Assembly (NCBI GenBank): GCA_903939735.1
Contig: CAJAIA010000001.1
Coordinates: 1-39,168, forward strand
DNA length: 39,168 nt
Direction: 5' to 3'
Origin: an uncultured Ignavibacteria bacterium
GTDB lineage: Bacteria; Bacteroidota; Ignavibacteria; Kapaibacteriales; Kapaibacteriaceae
The position numbers and the translations under genes are program-made. Below, piece after piece: positions 8,434-16,885 of this stretch. The notes under the pieces were generated by a model. That model saw only the letters and a list, made by a program, of their open reading frames with translations, did no database searches and was not told the origin of the DNA. Within the stretch, counting starts at the first letter, position 1. Every line of letters starts with the position of its first letter.

Positions 8434-10266
8434 TTACTCAACGGTAACGCTCTTCGCGAGATTCCTCGGCATGTCGACATTGCATCCACGCTCAACTGCG
8501 ATGTAATAGGCCAGCAGCTGGAGGGGGATTGATGCAAGGATCGGCGTAAGAATTGGGAGCGTGCGTGGAACACGCAACACGTGATTGGCGACGTTCTCGA
8601 TGTACGTGTCCTCGTCGTCTGCAATCGCAATGACCCGACCGTTTCGTGCGCGCACTTCTTCAATGTTGGACACGATCTTGTCGTAGATCTCATCATGTGG
8701 TGCGATGAACACGACGGGCATGTTCTCGTCAATAAGAGCAATCGGACCGTGCTTCATCTCCGCTGCTGGGTAGCCTTCGGCGTGGATGTAGGAGATCTCT
8801 TTCAACTTGAGTGCCCCCTCGAGAGCAGCAGGGAAGTTATATCCGCGGCCCAAGTAGAGGAAGTTGGACGCATGCGCATACGCGTGTGCAATAGCTTTGA
8901 CGTCGTCTGCACGTTCGAGAATCATCGAAATGTACTCTGGAATGCGTTCGAGCTCCTGCGCGATTCGCTTGCCTTCTTCTGCCGAAAGCCCACGCATGCG
9001 CCCCATATAGAGAGCGAACTGCGTTAGGACGCAGAGTTGCGACGTAAATGCCTTCGTTGATGCTACACCAATCTCGGGTCCGGCATGGAGATACACTCCG
9101 GCGTCTGTCTCACGCGCGATGGTGCTTCCAACGACATTCACCATTCCAATAACGGTTGCACCCTTCAGCTTTGCTTCTCGAATGGCGGCAAGTGTATCTG
9201 CAGTCTCACCACTCTGTGATATCGCAATAACCACGTCATCCGATGAGATGATTGGATTACGATAGCGGAACTCGCTTGCATACTCAACTTCGACCGGAAC
9301 GCGTGCGAGAGCTTCGATGAGATATTCACCAACGAGCGCTGCGTGCCACGAGGTACCGCAGGCAGTAATAATGATCCGCTTGGCCGATTGGAGCTTCTCG
9401 CGAACAGTGGCGAGTCCACCGAGCTTTACCGTTCCTTCCTCCGTTTGCAGACGGCCACGGAAGCCATCACGGAACGTGATTGGTTGCTCGTAGATCTCCT
9501 TCAGCATGAAGTGCTCAAAGCCGCCCTTTTCGATCTGCTCGAGTTCAAAGGCAATCTCCTCGACAACGCTATGCGTGTCGATGTTTGCGATGGTCTTCGT
9601 TTGAAACCCATCACGACGCAAGATTGCCATCTCGTTTTCGTTGAGATACACAACCTGACGTGTGTGTGCGATTACTGCAGCTGCATCTGATGCAACGAGA
9701 TACTCACCATTGCCGATACCGAGAATCAAGGGGCTTCCACGGCGTGCAGCGATGATCATATCTGGATCATGCGTGCTAATCACCACGATACCAAACGTTC
9801 CTTCCACTTCAGCAAGGGCCGTGCGAACAGCCTGCTCAAGGTCCTGCAGTGTTTCATACAGCATCCCGATGAACACTGCGAGCACTTCACTATCCGTATC
9901 CGATCGGAACGTATAGCCTGCATTGAGCAGCTTCTTTTTAATCGTCAGATAGTTCTCGATGATGCCGTTATGCACGAGAGCGATCGTACCTGACTGATCG
10001 GTATGTGGGTGAGCGTTCGCATCGTTGGGCACCCCGTGGGTAGCCCAGCGCGTATGGCCAACACCGACCGTGCCATGAAGTTGATCCATATCAACAGCAC
10101 GCTCGAGGTCCATAACGCGACCAGCCTTCTTTTCAATACGGATACCGCCATCAGCAAGGAGACACACTCCAGCTGAATCGTACCCACGATACTCCAGACG
10201 TTTGAGGCCCTGCACGATCAGCGGAGCAGCTTGTTTCGTGCCGATATAGCCAACGATTCCACACAT
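8434..10266 (-). CDS. glmS: Glutamine-fructose-6-phosphate aminotransferase (isomerizing)
   Basis: GlmS converts fructose-6-phosphate and glutamine to glucosamine-6-phosphate, the first step toward UDP-GlcNAc for peptidoglycan and lipid A. The 610-aa chain starts MCGIVGYIG, with the catalytic N-terminal cysteine (Cys2 before processing). Glutaminase-domain landmarks follow (HTRWATHG, HNGIIENY, DTDSEVLAVF). Two SIS sugar-isomerase domains come next (ITACGTSWHAALVG, AISQSGETADT, ASTKAFTSQ, and the end DMPRNLAKSVTVE). The length is that of the family. The frame stays open 75 codons upstream into the lptD-like gene, but the enzyme needs the exposed cysteine, so the ATG at 10266 is the start. No Shine-Dalgarno or glmS ribozyme is seen, and the gap to the upstream gene is only 22 bp. 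Pairing with lptD and a LolA-like gene makes an envelope-building operon. Confidence 0.97.
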   Translation of the reverse strand: MCGIVGYIGTKQAAPLIVQGLKRLEYRGYDSAGVCLLADGGIRIEKKAGRVMDLERAVDMDQLHGTVGVGHTRWATHGVPNDANAHPHTDQSGTIALVHNGIIENYLTIKKKLLNAGYTFRSDTDSEVLAVFIGMLYETLQDLEQAVRTALAEVEGTFGIVVISTHDPDMIIAARRGSPLILGIGNGEYLVASDAAAVIAHTRQVVYLNENEMAILRRDGFQTKTIANIDTHSVVEEIAFELEQIEKGGFEHFMLKEIYEQPITFRDGFRGRLQTEEGTVKLGGLATVREKLQSAKRIIITACGTSWHAALVGEYLIEALARVPVEVEYASEFRYRNPIISSDDVVIAISQSGETADTLAAIREAKLKGATVIGMVNVVGSTIARETDAGVYLHAGPEIGVASTKAFTSQLCVLTQFALYMGRMRGLSAEEGKRIAQELERIPEYISMILERADDVKAIAHAYAHASNFLYLGRGYNFPAALEGALKLKEISYIHAEGYPAAEMKHGPIALIDENMPVVFIAPHDEIYDKIVSNIEEVRARNGRVIAIADDEDTYIENVANHVLRVPRTLPILTPILASIPLQLLAYYIAVERGCNVDMPRNLAKSVTVE

Positions 10267-10288
10267 GGCAGCTAAAATACGGAGCCGA

Positions 10289-12790
10289 CTACCGATACAA
10301 CGGTGTAGACTGTTTAGGAATGACGAGATCTCGCAGTTGTTGCGCCGAAGCGCCGAAACGGAGGAAGAAGCCCTGATTGACACCAAGGGGAACCCAATTG
10401 AGCGATAGGTACCAACAATGAAGTCGCTTTGTAATGTCAATAATCGGCGAATTGACCTGTCCGCGGAGCACATCGATACTACCAACAGCATTCACGTCAA
10501 GCGTTTGGGTGATCGACATAGACCCACGAAACGAGACGTACAGAGACTGCACGGAGAGATCCGGATTGGGCTGGGAATACGAATACACCGCCTGGAGTGA
10601 GAGTTCCCATGGGATAGTAACAGGTGACCACCCCGGAGTACGTTCACCAAACAAGTCGACGTCGTCTCGATGGTAGTTCACGCGACGGTCGAAGCGGGAA
10701 GCCAAGTCCGAAGGCTGGTCTGCGGTGGTATCGGTTTCCTGCTGGGCCCGAGGGGTAAAGGACATACCCTGAGAGCTGAATCGCGTTCCGGCTTGTACGG
10801 TTAACGACGTGAGCCTAGCGAGCCCCTTACCATTTGCCAGCATGCTCGTTCCAATATCCGTCCAACTCGATCTGCCTGTTGCAGGGTCAACGATACGTGT
10901 CTGATCATAGGGCGATAGGACGCCATTCACGTTGAACTCCAGCGCATCAAGAACTGGTGTGCGAAGATTAAACGACAGGGGAGCAAGTTGAAGTGAGTCT
11001 GCTGCAAGGTTATACGATGTTGCTACGTTGAGTGTGAACAACTCGATCGAACGCTCCGATGTGTCGCTGTCCTTGACCTTGATTGCGACACGATTTAGGA
11101 AGGAACCTGTAACGAGGAACTGCTGCTGACGACTCGCCAATGCTCCTGCTTGACCGAATCGTCCGTACTGCACGCGCTGTCCTGTGATGGGACTCACATA
11201 CGCCCCTACAAAGCCAAGCGATGGATCGGATTGATCCGGTACGTAGGCCAGGCCAATTGACGGCTGAAACGTATGGCGTATGGATTGCCATCCGAGAATT
11301 CGTGGGTGCGCCAAGCCGTACAGGAATGTACTCGCCGATACGCCGACACCGTACGTGTACTCACGAAAGAACCCAGACTCGCGTGATCGGCGGATGGTAG
11401 AATCCGTTGGATCGACGCTTTCGGTATAGCGCTGGAAATACCAGTTTTCAGAATATGATATCGACGGGGCCAGAAGGATGTTGCCGAGGCGTGGCGTAAC
11501 CGTAAGCGATGGGCGGTGTTCAATTGCTGAACGCTCATCGGTAAGAAATGCGCCAGTATCAAGCGTCCTCGTCGACGAGTGAAAATACCTCGCTGTCGAC
11601 CGGTATGAGAACTGCAGATCACGCAACCAGTGGTCGCCAGAAATGAGACCTCGCAAGGGCTGCAATTGTGGTATCGCAAACGTGGCAAACGGATTCTGCG
11701 TGACGGAGCCATTGATCATATTCTGGTCACGTGTGTATCCCACATTGAGCGTCATGCCGTTGTAGAACGTCCGCTGATACGATGCATTCGAGCGAGCATT
11801 CTGTCGAACACGATCGATCGGATTGAGCGAGGTGTTCTGAAAGAAGCCTTGCGACGTAAAAAACAGATCGACCACGGCGCTCTCGTTTGGGCGAAACTGT
11901 TGTTGATGTGTAAGGGTTACGCCAATATTCGTGGCATATGGATCACGTACATTGAAGCGGCTATACCCGAGCGTGAACTGTGCGCGACCAGAGAATCTAT
12001 CGCGCAAGGAATACTGGGTTCTGCTATAGAGCGTAATACCACCCTTCGTTGTGATGTCGGCAGAGAGTTCCGTGTCCACGTAATCACTCAGTGCGAAGTA
12101 ATAGCCGAGATTCTGGAGCACGACTCCACGGTCAGACGTCATCAATGGTGTTGGCAGGATAAGTCCCGAACGACGTCCACGTTCCATGCTGACGAAGATG
12201 CCAAAGGGAAGCGCGAACACTGGAACATCCTCAACATACCAGACTGCTGGGTCGAGAAAGATCTTGTCGTTCAACAAGACTTTCATCTTCGAGGCTTTGA
12301 AGTAGAAGTGAGGGTGGGGTGCGTCACATGTCGTAAAACATCCATCCTCGACAAAGGCAGTTGTCTCTCCTACGCGTTTGATCGACGACCCGTAATAGAA
12401 TCCGCCTTCTACATTCGTTTCGCCATACACCACACGTCCACGGCGGGAATCAAAGCTGTACTGCATTTCCCGTCCGGCAAACTCTTCGCCATTATCCCGA
12501 AACATCGGGAAACCTCGGAGCCGTCCCGAAGAGTCCGTGGCACCCTCTGCCTTCATTGTGCGAGCATTGAAGTCAAGAACAATGACTTCCGCTTCCAGCT
12601 CCTGCGTGCGATACTTCACATCTGACGTACCACGCAGTCGTAGCTGACGTTTTCCAAGGTTAAAATGCGCACTGTCCTTTGCGGAAAAGGCGACGATCGT
12701 GTCAATCCCATTCATCGAGCGTGTTGTGTCCTGTCCTTGCCCGGGTATGGCGAGGAAACAGAATACCACATACACGATGATCCACTTCAT
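10289..12790 (-). CDS. LptD-like outer-membrane LPS assembly protein
   Basis: This 833-aa protein resembles the LptD/OstA family, which inserts lipopolysaccharide into the outer leaflet of the outer membrane. It has a signal peptide (MKWIIVYVVFCFLAIPGQG). An OstA/LptA-like beta domain follows (about 50-180; for example DVKYRTQELEAEVIVLDF and FYFKASKMKVLLNDKIFL), then a block typical of the family (VPVFALPFGIFVSMERGRRSGLILP, near 195-225). The remainder is a long transmembrane barrel of alternating aromatic and polar strands. LptD of E. coli is similar in size. A single CxxxC-like pair (GCFTTC) is visible in the N-terminal region, but the full E. coli cysteine pattern is not obvious. The start overlaps the upstream gene by 4 bp (ATGA). 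No lptE, lptA, lptB or lptC is in the window. The family call is firm; the exact role is inferred. Confidence 0.87.
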   Translation of the reverse strand: MKWIIVYVVFCFLAIPGQGQDTTRSMNGIDTIVAFSAKDSAHFNLGKRQLRLRGTSDVKYRTQELEAEVIVLDFNARTMKAEGATDSSGRLRGFPMFRDNGEEFAGREMQYSFDSRRGRVVYGETNVEGGFYYGSSIKRVGETTAFVEDGCFTTCDAPHPHFYFKASKMKVLLNDKIFLDPAVWYVEDVPVFALPFGIFVSMERGRRSGLILPTPLMTSDRGVVLQNLGYYFALSDYVDTELSADITTKGGITLYSRTQYSLRDRFSGRAQFTLGYSRFNVRDPYATNIGVTLTHQQQFRPNESAVVDLFFTSQGFFQNTSLNPIDRVRQNARSNASYQRTFYNGMTLNVGYTRDQNMINGSVTQNPFATFAIPQLQPLRGLISGDHWLRDLQFSYRSTARYFHSSTRTLDTGAFLTDERSAIEHRPSLTVTPRLGNILLAPSISYSENWYFQRYTESVDPTDSTIRRSRESGFFREYTYGVGVSASTFLYGLAHPRILGWQSIRHTFQPSIGLAYVPDQSDPSLGFVGAYVSPITGQRVQYGRFGQAGALASRQQQFLVTGSFLNRVAIKVKDSDTSERSIELFTLNVATSYNLAADSLQLAPLSFNLRTPVLDALEFNVNGVLSPYDQTRIVDPATGRSSWTDIGTSMLANGKGLARLTSLTVQAGTRFSSQGMSFTPRAQQETDTTADQPSDLASRFDRRVNYHRDDVDLFGERTPGWSPVTIPWELSLQAVYSYSQPNPDLSVQSLYVSFRGSMSITQTLDVNAVGSIDVLRGQVNSPIIDITKRLHCWYLSLNWVPLGVNQGFFLRFGASAQQLRDLVIPKQSTPLYR

Positions 12791-13548
12791 CGATCGTACA
12801 CACGCCGCGTGAACGATGAGGGTACCTCGGGCATGGCAATCGGAGCAGTCGTGAGGCTAGGTGCAACAGCATCGAATCGGAATCGCACTGCTTGCGCCTT
12901 GTCATTGAGATCTACGTCAACGGCATACGCAACATTGACAGACGAGACTGCACGGATATCGCCGAGCACAAGATTCAGGAGTGTCGCCCCCTGACGGTTT
13001 TTACGCTGATACTGGGTCAAGATTGATACTGCAGTATCAATAAGTGCATACTCTGTTGTTGACGAATCACGCGAAACGAACAGGAGCTTGCTATCATTTC
13101 GTGGTGCGCCTCGTTGAAAACGACCGAGATCTCCAGGCAACGAGCCACGCATGAAGGCTCGAATATCAGTCAGCGTAAGTGGAATAGGCGAAACGGAAGC
13201 TACAGATTTGGCATCTGGATGGCCAACGAGCACTTCTCGGCTGAGGTAGTTCACGACAACAAATGTGTCGGCCGTGGCGTACATAACGCCCGCCATCATA
13301 CCGAATGGACCCTGCACTGATACCGATATCGTATCACCAGATGTCTGCGCACTGAAGGGCAGGTTTCCGATGGTCATCTCACCGTCGAGGGAGATTGTAC
13401 CCTCGATTGTCGTGCGTGGAAACACATGTCCAATGCGCGTCAAAGCAGAGCCATTCGAATCTCGTTCGGGCCTTGCTGCGTGTTCCGTGCTGAAAACACC
13501 ACCTGTGACCAAGCACAGGAGGAGGATTGTCGTAGTTTGTAGGCGCAT
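12787..13548 (-). CDS. Exported DUF4292/LolA-LolB-like protein
   Basis: This 253-aa protein begins with a signal peptide (MRLQTTTILLLCLVTGGVFS). The rest is beta-rich, with a pattern like that of DUF4292 and other LolA/LolB-fold proteins. A segment of the type GTISLDGEMTIGNLPFSAQ is followed by SGDTISVSVQGPFGMMAGVM, then by TADTFVVVNYLSREVLVG (about 50-115). These folds form half-barrels that carry lipid or lipoprotein in the periplasm. No lipobox cysteine follows the signal, so it is probably soluble. It is the first gene of the minus-strand envelope run and overlaps the lptD-like gene by 4 bp, which supports a role in outer-membrane biogenesis. An AGGA lies 5 nt before the ATG. The family assignment is by pattern and is moderate; no substrate can be named. 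Confidence 0.68.
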   Translation of the reverse strand: MRLQTTTILLLCLVTGGVFSTEHAARPERDSNGSALTRIGHVFPRTTIEGTISLDGEMTIGNLPFSAQTSGDTISVSVQGPFGMMAGVMYATADTFVVVNYLSREVLVGHPDAKSVASVSPIPLTLTDIRAFMRGSLPGDLGRFQRGAPRNDSKLLFVSRDSSTTEYALIDTAVSILTQYQRKNRQGATLLNLVLGDIRAVSSVNVAYAVDVDLNDKAQAVRFRFDAVAPSLTTAPIAMPEVPSSFTRRVYDR

Positions 13549-13660
13549 AATGTCCTGTTCTGCTGCAAATATCCAACATCGGCCGCGAACGATCGTCCTG
13601 TCGGAACGATTTCAGCATCCGCGCTGTTAACCCCAACGTCATTCACGGAGCTGCACCCTC
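13549..13660. promoter_or_regulatory. Divergent promoter region (112 bp)
   Basis: This gap separates the start of the LolA-like gene (minus) from the start of the PTPS gene (plus), so both long transcription units must begin here or nearby. The minus strand has GATATTTG near 13579-13586, one mismatch from the TAnnTTTG -7 box. No exact match is seen on the plus strand. A GGAG at 13647-13650, 10 nt before the PTPS ATG, is its likely ribosome binding site. Confidence 0.4.
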
Positions 13661-14128
13661 ATGATCTACGTTACGCGCAAAAGCACATTTTCTGCCGCAC
13701 ACCGCCTGTACAACCCAACGTTTACGGACGAACGGAACGATGCGGTATTTGACAAATGCAATAATCTCTGGGGACACGGACACAATTATGTCCTCGAAGT
13801 GACGGTTAAGGGGCTACCAGACCCAGAAACAGGGTACGTAATCGACCTCAAGGAACTCAAGGATATCCTTGACGATGCCATCATTCAAAAGGTCGACCAC
13901 AAGCACCTCAATCATGATGTCGAGTTCCTCTTCGGCATCATCCCAACAGTTGAGAATCTTTGTGTCGTCTTCTGGGATCAGCTTCGTAACAGGCTTCCGA
14001 GCGGCGAGCTGCATCGAATCCGCGTCTATGAATCAGATCAGAACGTCGCCGACTACTATGGCGAGCCAGTATCGATCCCCCGGTATGCCGTTGGCGCATC
14101 AATGCACGGTGAAGGAGTACCCGCATGA
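13661..14128 (+). CDS. 6-pyruvoyl-tetrahydropterin synthase family protein (PTPS/QueD)
   Basis: This 155-aa protein carries all the hallmarks of the PTPS/QueD family, which acts on 7,8-dihydroneopterin triphosphate. The zinc ligands are H14 (FSAAHRL), H39 and H41 (GHGHNY). The catalytic residues are C33 (KCNN), D79 and H80 (VDHKHLN), and E124 (RVYESDQN) is the pterin anchor. The KCNNxxGHGHNY block is closer to the biopterin-making PTPS type than to E. coli QueD. PTPS would yield 6-pyruvoyl-tetrahydropterin (biopterin-type cofactors), and QueD would yield the queuosine precursor carboxy-tetrahydropterin. The next gene, overlapping by 4 bp (ATGA), is FolE, which supplies the common substrate. 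No queC, queE or sepiapterin reductase is in the window, so the final product is open. Confidence 0.92.
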   Translation: MIYVTRKSTFSAAHRLYNPTFTDERNDAVFDKCNNLWGHGHNYVLEVTVKGLPDPETGYVIDLKELKDILDDAIIQKVDHKHLNHDVEFLFGIIPTVENLCVVFWDQLRNRLPSGELHRIRVYESDQNVADYYGEPVSIPRYAVGASMHGEGVPA

Positions 14129-14856
14129 ACCCAACCACAAAGCCACAACGCTCGTCACTCGTTGATCTCGACGACGAGGAGCTTGAACGCCAGCTGCTTC
14201 GCCAGGGTAATCTCTACCCAACGGTCAGCCGCAGCGGACATCGCCTGTTTGATGCAAATGGCAACATGCCGGTAAGCGCAGAAGAGCGCGAACAGATGGT
14301 CGAACAGGTTGAGACGAAGTTTGCTGAGATCTTTGAGATCCTACGCATCGACCGTAATGATCCGAACAGTACGGACACGCCCTTCCGACTTGCGCGGATG
14401 TGGATCAATGAACTTCTGGATGGTCGTTATTCAGCGCCACCAAAGATTACGGTGTTCCCGAATCGCAAGGACGTCGACGAACTCGTGATCTCAAAGGGCA
14501 TCAAGATCATGAGCGTGTGTTCGCATCACTGGCAGCCGATCTCAGGTACCTGTGCCATCGGCTATGTACCGCGCGAAAAGGTGATTGGTCTGTCCAAGTT
14601 CACGCGTATCGTAGAGTGGTTTGGCCGCCGTGGTCAGATCCAGGAGGAGTTGGGTGAACAGATCGCTGATTTCCTCATCGAACTACTCGACCCGATTGCG
14701 CTGGGTGTTGTGATCAACTCGAAGCACTATTGCATGATCGCTCGTGGGGTTGAAGCTCATGATTCAAGCACGATGATCACATCTGTGATGCGCGGAGAAC
14801 TGTCATCGAATCAAGCATTGCGGAACGAATTCCTCCGTCTCATCGGCGAGCAGTAG
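14125..14856 (+). CDS. folE: GTP cyclohydrolase I
   Basis: FolE opens the guanine ring of GTP to make 7,8-dihydroneopterin triphosphate, the entry to folate, biopterin and queuosine. The 243-aa chain has the zinc ligands C132, H135 and C203, spaced 71 residues between the cysteines as in E. coli (110 and 181). It also has the active-site block VIGLSKFTRIVEWF (153-166). Compared with the classical enzyme the motifs are shifted: CSHHWQP instead of CEHH, GRRGQIQEELGEQI instead of RRLQVQERLT, and ARGVEAHDSSTMITS near the end. It also has a longer N-terminal extension of about 50 residues. It is therefore a divergent but intact type I enzyme. The start overlaps the PTPS gene by 4 bp, so the two are coupled and probably form one pterin pathway. 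Confidence 0.95.
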   Translation: MNPTTKPQRSSLVDLDDEELERQLLRQGNLYPTVSRSGHRLFDANGNMPVSAEEREQMVEQVETKFAEIFEILRIDRNDPNSTDTPFRLARMWINELLDGRYSAPPKITVFPNRKDVDELVISKGIKIMSVCSHHWQPISGTCAIGYVPREKVIGLSKFTRIVEWFGRRGQIQEELGEQIADFLIELLDPIALGVVINSKHYCMIARGVEAHDSSTMITSVMRGELSSNQALRNEFLRLIGEQ

Positions 14857-14859
14857 GTT

Positions 14860-14879
14860 TGTGGCGGTATGTCGCCACA
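14860..14879 (+). promoter_or_regulatory. Hairpin presenting the rnhB start codon in its loop
   Basis: Bases 14860-14866 (TGTGGCG) pair perfectly with 14873-14879 (CGCCACA). The six-base loop GTATGT holds the rnhB ATG at 14869-14871. The stem begins four bases after the folE stop. No clear purine-rich ribosome binding site precedes the ATG, so the fold may control how rnhB is translated after folE. It is a direct sequence observation; function is inference. Confidence 0.45.
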
Positions 14880-15504
14880 TCACGAAATAGAACGCTGGCA
14901 GATCGGACGTCTTGTCGTTGGAGTTGACGAGGCAGGGCGCGGTGCGCTTGCAGGCCCCGTCGCAGCAGCAGCTGTAGTATTTCCTAGCTACGGTATTCCT
15001 GAGGGGCTCAACGATTCGAAGGCATTGACGGCTGAGCAGCGAGTTGTCGCTGCTCAGCGTATCACCACGTCGGCTCTCGCTTGGTCTGTCGCGCTCGTGC
15101 ATCACGACCGAATCGATGAAGTCAATATTCTGCAAGCAACATTCGACGCAATGCATGCTGCGATCGATGATGTAACATCACAGCTCAAGGCCTCATTTGA
15201 GCTCGAGCTCCTCATCGACGGCAACCGCTTCCGTCCGCACGTAGTGCCTTCAACGACGATCGTTCGTGGGGATGCGATCTGTCCGTCTATCGCGGCCGCA
15301 TCAATACTCGCCAAGACCACGCGTGATCAGTGGATGCTGGACATCGATCGCACCTTCCCATCCTATGGGTTCGCAGCACACAAAGGCTATGCTACGAAGG
15401 TCCACCGCGCATCAATCATCAGTCATGGTCCGTGTCCGATTCATCGTATGACGTTCTTGCGTACGATTCTCGGAAACACACAGCCTCGAGTAACGCATGC
15501 ATAG
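14869..15504 (+). CDS. rnhB: Ribonuclease HII
   Basis: RNase HII cuts the RNA strand of RNA-DNA hybrids and nicks 5' of single ribonucleotides left in DNA. The 211-aa protein has the type 2 signature VDEAGRG (19-25) with catalytic D20 and E21, D117 in LLIDGNR, and D153 in TTRDQWM. HKGYAT and HR near the end are also conserved. Its length is normal for the family. It begins 12 bp after folE, with its start codon inside a short hairpin loop. It ends overlapping the symporter gene by 8 bp. An alternative start further in would remove the first catalytic residues, so the ATG at 14869 is very likely correct. Confidence 0.96.
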   Translation: MSPHHEIERWQIGRLVVGVDEAGRGALAGPVAAAAVVFPSYGIPEGLNDSKALTAEQRVVAAQRITTSALAWSVALVHHDRIDEVNILQATFDAMHAAIDDVTSQLKASFELELLIDGNRFRPHVVPSTTIVRGDAICPSIAAASILAKTTRDQWMLDIDRTFPSYGFAAHKGYATKVHRASIISHGPCPIHRMTFLRTILGNTQPRVTHA

Positions 15505-16885
15505 CTTACTCTCGACGGCAGATGTTGTAACGATTATCGTGAGCCTTTTGGCGATTCTCACTGCCGGACTTCTTGGAGGCCGGCGTGGACGAAGCGATAA
15601 TGCCACGCAGTACATACTCGCTGGACGTTCGCTAACTCTTCCGGTGTTTGTTGCGTCATTAGTTGCCACCTGGTATGGTTCAATCCTCGGCGCTACAGAG
15701 TTTGTTGTCAATTACGGCATAGCCTTCCTCGTCTGCTTCGGATTGCCGTATTACACCATTGCAATCATCTATGCACGTTGGCTTACCAAGCGAATTCGTC
15801 GCTCCGAAGCTGTCTCTATTCCAGACCAGATTCGGATCGTCTACGGTAAGCGTGCGGCCTCGGTTGCTGCTGTAATGATGCTCGTGATCACCATCCCAGC
15901 ATCGTATCAGTTGAGTCTTGCGCTGATCGCACAGACATTTACGGGATGGACGCTCGGCGCAAGCCTACTTGTTACATCGGCCTTCTCGTTCTTGTACATC
16001 GTCAAGGGTGGACTTCGCTCTGACGCCTATGCCAATGTTGTTCAAGCGGGGCTGATGTACCTTGGATACATAGCATGTGTGATCTTTTGCGTCACGACGC
16101 TTGGCTCGTTTTCATGGCTTGCTGCACACACGCCGCAGAACCTTCTTGACTTGCCTGGTCCACTCGGATGGATGCCGATTGTTGTGTGGACGGTGATCGC
16201 ACTGCAAACATTTATTGATCCGAACTTCCATGTTCGTACCGCGGCAGCAGCAGATGCCGACACGGCACGACATGGCGTGTACTTGAGTGTTGCTGCCTGG
16301 ATCGTCTTTGACTTACTACAACTCGTCGTTGGGTTGTATGCTCTTGCGGCGGTGGGTTCTTCACATGGTGCACAATCGGCAATCCACGTAGCACTCCAGG
16401 TATTGCCGGACATTTGGCGTGGTATCTACGTTGCTGGTATTGTCGCTGCTGTGATGTCGGCGCTTGATGGATATGCTCTTGTTAGTGGCACGACATTAGC
16501 CCATGATCTCCTTCCGACCGGTCGAGAAGAACGACGTATCGTCCGCCTACGTCTGGGTGTCGCAATAAGCCTGTGTATAGGAGGGATCGTAGCCTACGCA
16601 TTTCCGAGCGTCATCGACCTCATCTACAGAGCCGCATCGATCGCTGTACCTGCCATTCTGATTCCGCTGCTGTGCAGCTACACAATCTATGCCAGCCGAA
16701 TTCAGACATCGATCGTCCAACTGATCGTCGTACCTGCGACCGCCAGCCTGTGCATCATGATTGCCCAAGCAGCTGGGTTGACGCTTCCGGTTGTTGCAGA
16801 GCCGATGCTAGTGGGTATTCTTGTATCTGCTGCCATGCTTCTCATCATTCTCATCCGATCGAATGTCAAGTCAACTCCCGCGTGA
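15497..16885 (+). CDS. Sodium:solute symporter family (SSS) transporter
   Basis: This 462-aa integral membrane protein has about 12-13 hydrophobic segments. The SSS-family landmarks are an N-terminal YILAGRSLTLPVFVASLVATWYG-type block near residue 40 and ILGATEFVVNYG. Further on are GLRSDAYANVVQAGLMY near 175 and VAGIVAAVMSALDGYALVSGT near 310. Members use the sodium gradient to import sugars, amino acids, organic acids, osmolytes or ions. The substrate cannot be read from this sequence, and the neighbours (RNase HII upstream, PgsA downstream) give no metabolic hint. The gene overlaps rnhB by 8 bp and pgsA by 23 bp, which points to one transcript. The length is slightly short for the family (often 480-550), and the C-terminus ends soon after the last membrane span. 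Confidence 0.9.
   Translation: MHSLLSTADVVTIIVSLLAILTAGLLGGRRGRSDNATQYILAGRSLTLPVFVASLVATWYGSILGATEFVVNYGIAFLVCFGLPYYTIAIIYARWLTKRIRRSEAVSIPDQIRIVYGKRAASVAAVMMLVITIPASYQLSLALIAQTFTGWTLGASLLVTSAFSFLYIVKGGLRSDAYANVVQAGLMYLGYIACVIFCVTTLGSFSWLAAHTPQNLLDLPGPLGWMPIVVWTVIALQTFIDPNFHVRTAAAADADTARHGVYLSVAAWIVFDLLQLVVGLYALAAVGSSHGAQSAIHVALQVLPDIWRGIYVAGIVAAVMSALDGYALVSGTTLAHDLLPTGREERRIVRLRLGVAISLCIGGIVAYAFPSVIDLIYRAASIAVPAILIPLLCSYTIYASRIQTSIVQLIVVPATASLCIMIAQAAGLTLPVVAEPMLVGILVSAAMLLIILIRSNVKSTPA

Noticed and set aside
10267-10491. 75-codon N-terminal extension of glmS
   Set aside because: It runs into the end of the lptD-like gene, and GlmS requires a free N-terminal cysteine directly after the start Met at 10266.
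11630-12625. 331-codon plus-strand frame inside the lptD-like gene
   Set aside because: The minus-strand barrel gene is complete here. The plus frame has no start signal, no domain and a composition typical of antisense reading.
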